Below the pieces are notes generated by a model, which saw nothing but the letters and a program-made list of their open reading frames with translations, had not been told where the DNA came from and ran no database searches. A DNA stretch of 11,359 bases from JABHCC01 sp964444375 (GTDB lineage: Bacteria; Bacteroidota; Bacteroidia; Bacteroidales; UBA12481): positions 1 through 11,359 of the forward strand of contig CAYUGX010000158.1 of the NCBI GenBank assembly GCA_964444375.1. Reading direction: 5' to 3'. The position numbers and the translations under genes are program-made. This document shows positions 6,212 to 11,359 of the stretch, piece after piece (within the stretch, counting starts at the first letter, position 1; each line of letters begins with the position of its first letter).

Positions 6212-8962
6212 TCACCAATTGAGAGTCATCTGCTGATCTGAATCCAGGTCTTCATTATTGTCTCCATTATTGTCTTCATTGCTTTGTTCGGGTACCTTGG
6301 AGTGTGTTTCTGTTTCAGGTACCACGATATCGGGTTCATCTTCGATTTCTTCAATGGTCAGGTCTTCCTGAACTTCCTCTTTTTTGAAGAAATCATCTCC
6401 GTAGTGAGCAACAATCAAGTCATCAGTAGCCTCAGTCGGCTCTTCTTCAACAATCTCTTTGATTTCAAGTGTTGTTAATCGTTTGCCCCTTGCTTTGTGA
6501 CTCTTAATGGCGATAAACTCAACTGCTGCGATCGAATCAGGTTCTTTGTCCTTATTTTTCCCTCCAAACAGCAAGGTAAAGTTTGGAAATAGGTCAAGAC
6601 TAAGGTGCACTAACTTTGAGTTAGCGTGCTCACCAATAAAGCGCTGAGCTTTGCCATTGGTGCTGCCATCTATTTGGAAGCGCTTCAAGTAATAATACTC
6701 CTGGTCACCGTCAAAAAATACACAGGAATATACATTGGATGAATCGTATTTGTCGATGATAAGTATGTCGTCTTCGAAATGATTTGACAGATCGTAATTG
6801 CAGAGCCTGAACTGACCAGATTGTGTAATTACCAGGATGCGGTCCTCACCAGAAAACTCTCCCACATAATCTCCCCTCGAGTCTGCGTTAAGTCGCTTGA
6901 CATCATGATCAAACCAAATTTGTCGGCCACCCAGGGTTGATACGCCCTTTTCTTTCAGACTAATTTTTTGAATCGAATGCTTGGTGAGGATATTACCCAT
7001 GGCATTGCGGTTCTTGATAGAGAGTTCGCTGAAATCAAACTCAATATGCAATTTCTTTAGCTTGGGTTTTGGCCGTAAGTTTACCCTGATACTTTCTGCT
7101 TCACCATTCGGATTAACCGAATAATAGATAATTTTTGACCCATCCATACCCTTCGTGAGGTCATATTCTTTGTCCCGGGTTACACCGACAATAGCAAATC
7201 GTTTAACATAAGTAGCTCCACCCCGTCCGTCACGATAGGCTATATTGTATATCGTTCGGTTGTCATTCTTCTTGAAAAGTCCAACATGAATCACATTCTT
7301 TCCCATGAAAGCTTTGGCGCTGACTTTGGTAACAAGATAGGATCCATCTTTCCTGATGATGATGATATCGTCAATGTCTGAACATTCAAACAGGAAGTGG
7401 TCTTTTTTCAATGATGTACCAATAAACCCTTCACTGAAATTTGCATACAATTTCTCATTAGCTACAACCACCTTTGTGGCTTCGATATTGTCGAAACTTC
7501 TGATCTCTGTTTTTCGTTCCCTGCCTTTACTGAAACGTTTCTTCAGGCTCTTAAAATAGTCAATGGCATAAGGTATCAGATGATCGAGGTGGTGTTGAAC
7601 CTGTTTGAGCTCTTCTTCAATGGCTTTAATGTGTTCGTCGGCCTTAAAGGCATCGTATTTAGATATCCTTTTTATCCTGATTTCTGTGAGTTTGGTGATA
7701 TCATCTTTTGTTATCTCCCTTTTAAAAAGCTTTTTAAAAGGATCGAGCCCTTGATCTATGGTTGAAATAATACACTCCCATGTTTCGCAATCTTCGATGA
7801 GCAGGTAGAGGCGGTTCTCGATGAAAACTTTTTCAAGCGAAGATAGGTGCCAGTCTTCTTCCAGCTCATGTTTTCTGATAAGTAACTCTTCTTTTAGCAG
7901 ACCAACCGTGTTGTCGGTTGAGGTTTTCAGTATCTCTGAAACACCAACAAATCTAGGTTTATCCTCTGAGATGACGCAGCAATTCGGTGAAATAGAAATT
8001 TCGCAATCGGTGAAAGCGTAAAGGGCATCAATGGTTTTATCAGTCGAGACATTTGACGCCAGGTGAATCAGGATTTCAACCTGATCGGAGGTGTTGTCAT
8101 CAATTTTCTTAATCTTTATTTTGCCCTTTTCATTGGCTGAGATGATCGAATCAATGAGGCTGCCTGTTGTTTTTCCAAAGGGTAGCTCAGTTATAGCCAA
8201 TGTTCGCTTGTCTTCCTTTACAATCTTTGCTCGTACACGGATTTTTCCACCACGCAGACCGTCCTGATACCGACTGAAATCACCCAGACCGCCGGTTGGG
8301 AAATCCGGTAGGAGGATAAAATCTTCTTCTTTTAAATAGGCAATTGAAGCGTCGATGAGCTCATTGAAATTATGCGGGAGTATTTTAGAGGCGAGCCCAA
8401 CGGCTATCCCTTCAACCCCTTGTGTTAGCAATAAGGGAAACTTAACCGGTAAGTTGACAGGTTCCTTGTTTCTCCCATCGTACGATGATTTCCATTCGGT
8501 AGTTTTGGGGTTGAATACTACTTCCTGTGCGAATTTCGACAAGCGAGCTTCTATATACCTGGGAGCAGCTGCTCCATCGCCGGTTAGAATATTGCCCCAG
8601 TTTCCTTGTGTGTCTACCAGCAGTTCTTTCTGTCCAAGCTGAACCAGAGCATCCCCAATCGAAGCATCGCCGTGTGGATGAAACTGCATGGTGTGTCCAA
8701 TAATATTGGCAACCTTGTTGAATCGGCCATCATCAAGCCTTCGCATTGAGTGTAGAATTCGTCGTTGAACGGGTTTGAGCCCGTCGTATAAATGAGGTAC
8801 ATCACGCTCAAGGATAACATAGGATGCGTATTCCAGAAACCAATTCTTATACATCCCGGGTAAAAAAGTAATGTCTTTTTTACGCCCGTTACCGTTCTCC
8901 TGTTCTAAATCGGTATCGTTTTCTTCTTGTGGTATATGTGCCAGGTTCTTTTCGTCAGTCAT
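6212..8962 (-). CDS. parC: DNA topoisomerase IV subunit A
   Basis: This is the DNA-cleaving subunit of topoisomerase IV, which with ParE decatenates daughter chromosomes. Numbered from ATG 8962 (916 residues), the winged-helix domain has the KPVQRR motif (63-68), HPHGDASIGDA (95-105) and catalytic Tyr136 in AAPRYIEARL. The tower and coiled-coil segments follow, and then a beta-pinwheel-like C-terminal domain. I find no GyrA box (QRRGGKG type), which favours topoisomerase IV over gyrase. The residue aligned with E. coli GyrA Ser83 is Ala100, and Asp87 is kept as Asp104. The last 80 or so residues form a very acidic, probably disordered tail ending QQMTLNW. ATG 8962 is preferred over TTG 8968 because GAAGAG lies 8 bases before the ATG. 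The gap to parE is 18 bases. Confidence 0.95.
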   Translation of the reverse strand: MTDEKNLAHIPQEENDTDLEQENGNGRKKDITFLPGMYKNWFLEYASYVILERDVPHLYDGLKPVQRRILHSMRRLDDGRFNKVANIIGHTMQFHPHGDASIGDALVQLGQKELLVDTQGNWGNILTGDGAAAPRYIEARLSKFAQEVVFNPKTTEWKSSYDGRNKEPVNLPVKFPLLLTQGVEGIAVGLASKILPHNFNELIDASIAYLKEEDFILLPDFPTGGLGDFSRYQDGLRGGKIRVRAKIVKEDKRTLAITELPFGKTTGSLIDSIISANEKGKIKIKKIDDNTSDQVEILIHLASNVSTDKTIDALYAFTDCEISISPNCCVISEDKPRFVGVSEILKTSTDNTVGLLKEELLIRKHELEEDWHLSSLEKVFIENRLYLLIEDCETWECIISTIDQGLDPFKKLFKREITKDDITKLTEIRIKRISKYDAFKADEHIKAIEEELKQVQHHLDHLIPYAIDYFKSLKKRFSKGRERKTEIRSFDNIEATKVVVANEKLYANFSEGFIGTSLKKDHFLFECSDIDDIIIIRKDGSYLVTKVSAKAFMGKNVIHVGLFKKNDNRTIYNIAYRDGRGGATYVKRFAIVGVTRDKEYDLTKGMDGSKIIYYSVNPNGEAESIRVNLRPKPKLKKLHIEFDFSELSIKNRNAMGNILTKHSIQKISLKEKGVSTLGGRQIWFDHDVKRLNADSRGDYVGEFSGEDRILVITQSGQFRLCNYDLSNHFEDDILIIDKYDSSNVYSCVFFDGDQEYYYLKRFQIDGSTNGKAQRFIGEHANSKLVHLSLDLFPNFTLLFGGKNKDKEPDSIAAVEFIAIKSHKARGKRLTTLEIKEIVEEEPTEATDDLIVAHYGDDFFKKEEVQEDLTIEEIEDEPDIVVPETETHSKVPEQSNEDNNGDNNEDLDSDQQMTLNW
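6253..6280. repeat. Short tandem repeat, 12-base unit, about 2.3 copies, inside parC
   Basis: On the plus strand the unit cattattgtctc at 6253-6264 is followed by cattattgtctt at 6265-6276 and a partial catt. On the coding strand this gives the Asn/Asp-rich stretch NEDNNGDNNED in the acidic ParC tail. The unit is a multiple of three, so copy-number change would alter tail length without breaking the frame. Confidence 0.7.
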
Positions 8963-8970
8963 TGTCAAAA

Positions 8971-8976
8971 CTCTTC
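8971..8976 (-). promoter_or_regulatory. Ribosome binding site of parC (GAAGAG)
   Basis: On the minus strand GAAGAG lies in the gap after the parE stop and 8 bases before ATG 8962, a workable Shine-Dalgarno spacing. The same motif is only 2 bases from the alternative TTG at 8968, so it decides for the ATG start. It is one of the few recognisable ribosome binding sites in the window. Confidence 0.5.
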
Positions 8977-8980
8977 AATT

Positions 8981-10831
8981 CTAAAGCGGTGCTTCTTCTT
9001 CCTCAATTACCAGATTATCGATGATAAATTCCTGGCGGGTAGGTGTATTTTTACCCATGTAAAACTCCAGCATTTTTTCGATAGCATCCTCTTTTCGCAT
9101 GAGAACAGGTTCCAGGCGGATGTCATTACCAATGAAATATTTGAATTCATCGGGGGAAATCTCACCCAAACCTTTAAATCGAGTGATTTCAGGTTTGCCT
9201 TTCAGTTTCCTGATCGCCTTTTCCTTTTCTGGGTAGCTATAACAATAATAGGTTTTTTGCTTGTTGCGTACTCTGAACAACGGGGTTTGCAAGATGAATA
9301 GATGACCATTTTTAATGAGATCGGGGAAGAACTCAAGAAAAAAGGTAATCAATAACAAACGGATATGCATGCCATCTACATCGGCATCAGTAGCGATTAT
9401 TACATTGTTATAACGCAAATCTTCAATACCTTCTTCAATATTGAGGGCTGCCTGTAGCAAGTTAAACTCCTCATTTTCATAGACCAATTTTTTTGTCTCT
9501 CCGAAGGTGTTTTTTGGTTTTCCTTTCAGACTGAAAACGGCTTGAGTGGCTACATCCCGGGCTTTAGTAATTGAACCTGAAGCTGAATCTCCCTCGGTAA
9601 TGAAAATGGTGGTGTCTTGCCTTCGGTCGTGCTTCGAATTGTAATGCACTTTGCAGTCTCTGAGTTTTTTATTGTGAAGCGATGCTTTCTTTGCGCGTTC
9701 ACGAGCAATTTTTTTTATCCCAGAAATCGCCTTTCTTTCTTTCTCCGAATCCAGTATTTTTTTATGCAGAATTTCTGCTATTTCCGGATTTTTATGTAAG
9801 TAATTATCGAGATGTTTTTTCAGGAAATCCACCACGAAATTACGGATCGAAATGCCGCCTGGGCCAAGATCCTTCGATCCCAATTTTGTTTTTGTCTGTG
9901 ATTCAAAAACGGGTTCTTCAACTTTGATGCTGATTGCGGCAACAATTGATGTTCTAATATCAGCTGCGTCAAAGTCTTTTTGGTAGTGATCTCTTACTGT
10001 TTTTACGAGGGCTTCTCTGAATGCTAGTAGGTGTGTTCCACCCTGCGTGGTGTGTTGGCCATTGACGAAAGAATAGTACTCTTCTCCATATTGATTGCCA
10101 TGGGTTAGGGCGACTTCGATATCTTCATCCTTGATATGGATAATGGGATATAAGCCGTCATGACTCATTTTGGTTTGTAAAAGATCGAGCAAGCCATTTT
10201 TAGAGAAGAATTTTTCTCCGTTGAAGCGAATAGTTAGACCTGCATTCAGGAAAACATAATTCTTGAGCATGTTGGCGACATACTCGTGAAGAAAACGATA
10301 ATTCCCAAATATCTTTCGATCAGGTACAAAACTGATCTCAACACCTGATTCTTCGTCAGTCGAGCTAAGTTTTCTATCAACTGTCAAATTTCCCTCTGTG
10401 AATTCAGCCAGCTTCTCCTTTCCTTCCCTGAATGAGCGTATCTTAAACGAGCTGGTCAATGCATTGACCGCCTTTAGTCCGACTCCATTCAATCCCACTG
10501 ATTTCTTAAATACTTTCGAGTCATATTTGGCACCGGTATTCATTTTTGAAACAGCGTCAACCACTTTTCCCAACGGGATTCCGCGTCCATGGTCTCTGAC
10601 TCTAACCAATTTATCTTCAATGGATATGTCGATGAGTTTTCCATTACCCATCATGAATTCATCAATAGAATTATCTATCACCTCTTTGATCAGAACATAA
10701 ATCCCATCATCATGAGAAGACCCATCGCCTAATTTACCGATATACATACCTGGTCTAAGCCGGATATGTTCTTTTGGCTCGAGCGTCTTAATCGACTCTT
10801 CAGAATATTGTTCAATCTGCTTTTCTGCCAT
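8981..10831 (-). CDS. parE: DNA topoisomerase IV subunit B
   Basis: This is the ATPase subunit of topoisomerase IV, partner of the ParC encoded next. The GHKL ATPase domain shows RPGMYIG (26-32), catalytic Glu50 with Asn54 (KEVIDNSIDE), DHGRGIP (80-86) and GLNGVGLKAVNAL (113-125). The transducer domain has the QTK loop SQTKTKLGS (311-319). The TOPRIM domain carries Glu413 (ITEGDSASGS) and the metal-binding Asp482, Asp484 and Asp486 (ATDADVDG). RFKGLGEIS (551-559) and a C-terminal helix follow. At 616 residues it is the short ParE/GyrB form. The pairing with a ParC lacking the GyrA box decides for ParE. It heads the parE-parC-aroK operon. A -7-like promoter motif nearly touches its ATG, which has no Shine-Dalgarno sequence. 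Confidence 0.95.
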   Translation of the reverse strand: MAEKQIEQYSEESIKTLEPKEHIRLRPGMYIGKLGDGSSHDDGIYVLIKEVIDNSIDEFMMGNGKLIDISIEDKLVRVRDHGRGIPLGKVVDAVSKMNTGAKYDSKVFKKSVGLNGVGLKAVNALTSSFKIRSFREGKEKLAEFTEGNLTVDRKLSSTDEESGVEISFVPDRKIFGNYRFLHEYVANMLKNYVFLNAGLTIRFNGEKFFSKNGLLDLLQTKMSHDGLYPIIHIKDEDIEVALTHGNQYGEEYYSFVNGQHTTQGGTHLLAFREALVKTVRDHYQKDFDAADIRTSIVAAISIKVEEPVFESQTKTKLGSKDLGPGGISIRNFVVDFLKKHLDNYLHKNPEIAEILHKKILDSEKERKAISGIKKIARERAKKASLHNKKLRDCKVHYNSKHDRRQDTTIFITEGDSASGSITKARDVATQAVFSLKGKPKNTFGETKKLVYENEEFNLLQAALNIEEGIEDLRYNNVIIATDADVDGMHIRLLLITFFLEFFPDLIKNGHLFILQTPLFRVRNKQKTYYCYSYPEKEKAIRKLKGKPEITRFKGLGEISPDEFKYFIGNDIRLEPVLMRKEDAIEKMLEFYMGKNTPTRQEFIIDNLVIEEEEAPL

Positions 10832-10836
10832 AGTGG

Positions 10837-10844
10837 CAAAGATA
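10837..10844 (-). promoter_or_regulatory. Bacteroidota -7-like promoter element (TATCTTTG) of the parE operon
   Basis: Read on the minus strand, TATCTTTG matches TAnnTTTG exactly and ends 5 bases before the parE ATG. A start site a few bases downstream would fall on or next to the start codon, giving a leaderless or nearly leaderless message. The -33 region shows no clear TTG at the usual distance, so the call is tentative. Confidence 0.42.
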
Positions 10845-10873
10845 CTAAAAAGGCCTCCGCGTCATGAAACAGG

Positions 10874-10882
10874 TTATCAACA
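10874..10882 (+). promoter_or_regulatory. DnaA-box-like 9-mer (TTATCAACA)
   Basis: TTATCAACA differs at one position from the DnaA box TTATCCACA. It is single, about 43 bases upstream of the parE start, and abuts the near-palindrome that follows. One 9-mer with a mismatch can occur by chance, so a regulatory role is only a possibility. Confidence 0.2.
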
Positions 10883-10900
10883 GATCTATTAACAGGTCTG
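10881..10900. repeat. 20-bp near-palindrome upstream of parE
   Basis: The two 10-base arms CAGATCTATT and AACAGGTCTG are inverted copies with 8 of 10 positions matching, centred on TTAA with no loop. This geometry suits a dimeric regulator better than a transcription terminator. It lies about 50 bases upstream of the parE start codon, close to where a -33 region or an upstream operator would be. No regulator can be named. Confidence 0.4.
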
Positions 10901-10973
10901 GTTTTCAGGCGATTTGAAGAATGAATTTTTGAAGGGCTTAGTGATAAGAATAATGTAGTTCTCTTACAAAGGC

Positions 10974-11359
10974 TTAATTGATTTCCTTGATCATCTGGTT
11001 GTTATCATCATACTCAAATCGACTCTGATATTCAAGCTCATTTCCGGCCGAATATCTTTCCTCTAAAACAGCATTTCCTTGGGCATCATATTCGAAAGTG
11101 AAGAAGAATTTTCCGCTGAAGTTTTGTTTAATGACCTGGCCGTTAGCATCGTATTCAACTTTAAGAAAATCAGACAATTTGCCTTTTCTGTTCAAATTTG
11201 CCCGATACGAGATTAAACCATTTCCATTGTATTCATACCGTGTTTCGATTTCAAGTTTTCGTTTGGGATTCAGCTGTTTTCGATTGACTAAAAGACCACC
11301 TTCGTTGTAGGTATAGGTAAAGGCCTGGACCAACAACAGCTCTTTGACACTCCAAGCCT
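10974..11359 (-). CDS. YD-repeat-like protein, C-terminal part (5' end outside window)
   Basis: The frame is open to the right edge, so only the last 128 residues or so are seen; the TTG at 11336 is just an internal codon. The visible part consists of five YD-like repeat starts: YTYNEGG, YEYNGNG, VEYDANG, FEYDAQG and FEYDDNN. The spacing between successive starts is 26, 26, 21 and 26 residues. Each repeat alternates aromatic and charged residues in the way of beta-hairpin YD/RHS-like or toxin_WG/MORN-like repeats, often found in secreted or surface proteins of Bacteroidota. No RHS core, toxin domain or sorting domain is visible; the chain ends at QMIKEIN right after a partial fifth repeat. 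It lies 142 bases upstream of parE in the same orientation. The function is unknown. Confidence 0.72.
   Translation of the reverse strand, partial: AWSVKELLLVQAFTYTYNEGGLLVNRKQLNPKRKLEIETRYEYNGNGLISYRANLNRKGKLSDFLKVEYDANGQVIKQNFSGKFFFTFEYDAQGNAVLEERYSAGNELEYQSRFEYDDNNQMIKEIN

Larger units (their letters stand above)
10832..10973. other. Intergenic region between the YD-repeat gene and parE
   Basis: This is the longest non-coding stretch of the window. Besides the -7-like element, the near-palindrome and the DnaA-box-like 9-mer, it holds a direct repeat of ttgaag (10914-10919 and 10929-10934) in AT-rich sequence. I see no stable hairpin with a T tract that would end transcription of the upstream gene, and no open frame of note. 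Confidence 0.5.

Noticed and set aside
8355..8642. 95-codon plus-strand frame opposite parC
   Set aside because: It lies wholly inside the highly conserved parC sequence, resembles no family, and is a typical antisense shadow. The same applies to the other antisense frames in parC and parE.
8927..9301. 124-codon plus-strand frame across the parC/parE junction
   Set aside because: It runs antisense over two well-supported genes and encodes an aromatic-rich sequence without family motifs.
10855..10870. parS half-site (ATGAAACA) upstream of parE
   Set aside because: Only one arm resembles parS, with about 9 of 16 matches overall. No full parS was found in the window.
10832..10973. Replication origin next to parE
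   Set aside because: There is a single imperfect DnaA-box-like 9-mer, no cluster of boxes, and no dnaA or dnaN nearby.
10901..10973. Terminator after the YD-repeat gene
   Set aside because: Only AT-rich sequence and a short direct repeat are seen; no GC-rich stem with a T tract.
10974..11359. RHS toxin or polymorphic toxin gene
   Set aside because: The repeats are YD-like, but no RHS core, no hypervariable toxin tip and no immunity gene follow; the chain ends with a repeat.

Overview
The window looks like chromosomal DNA from a member of the Bacteroidota, possibly of the Cytophagales type, though the order is a guess. Four things point there. The proteins have the family character of that phylum: a DUF5683 protein follows parAB, topoisomerase IV subunit A has no GyrA box, and an SGNH protein is paired with an MBOAT protein. 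Shine-Dalgarno sequences are weak or absent before most starts. Two sites match the Bacteroidota -7 element TAnnTTTG. Base composition by eye is in the low to mid 40s percent G+C. Coding density is very high, and the longest gap without a gene is about 140 bases.

Plus-strand block (1-5718). It opens inside parA (C-terminal part only), then parB, then a DUF5683 envelope protein whose start lies inside parB. Next comes an SGNH-hydrolase-like protein with an N-terminal membrane anchor, overlapping the DUF5683 stop. An MBOAT O-acyltransferase follows, overlapping the SGNH stop, and it is split by a one-base frameshift near 4175. The overlaps suggest one transcript with coupled translation. ParA and ParB serve chromosome segregation. 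SGNH plus MBOAT looks like a machine that O-acylates an exported polysaccharide, but with the frameshift it is either dead or misread. A family I inorganic pyrophosphatase follows, with its own promoter-like motif.

Minus-strand block (10831 down to 5689). This is a compact operon of parE (topoisomerase IV subunit B), parC (subunit A) and aroK (shikimate kinase), with gaps of 18 and 4 bases. The aroK 3' end overlaps the pyrophosphatase 3' end tail to tail by 30 bases. ParE and ParC form the A2B2 decatenase that separates daughter chromosomes, so the window holds two chromosome-segregation modules in divergent transcription units that meet at the ppa/aroK junction. The intergenic region before parE carries a -7-like element almost touching the start codon, a near-palindrome and one DnaA-box-like 9-mer.

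Right edge (10974-11359). The C-terminal part of a minus-strand protein built of YD-like repeats, mostly 26 residues apart, runs off the window.

I see no CRISPR array, insertion sequence, prophage, tRNA or rRNA, and no clear evidence of an undescribed system. The most interesting points are the broken MBOAT gene, its placement with SGNH in the parAB cluster, the parE upstream region and the edge repeat protein.
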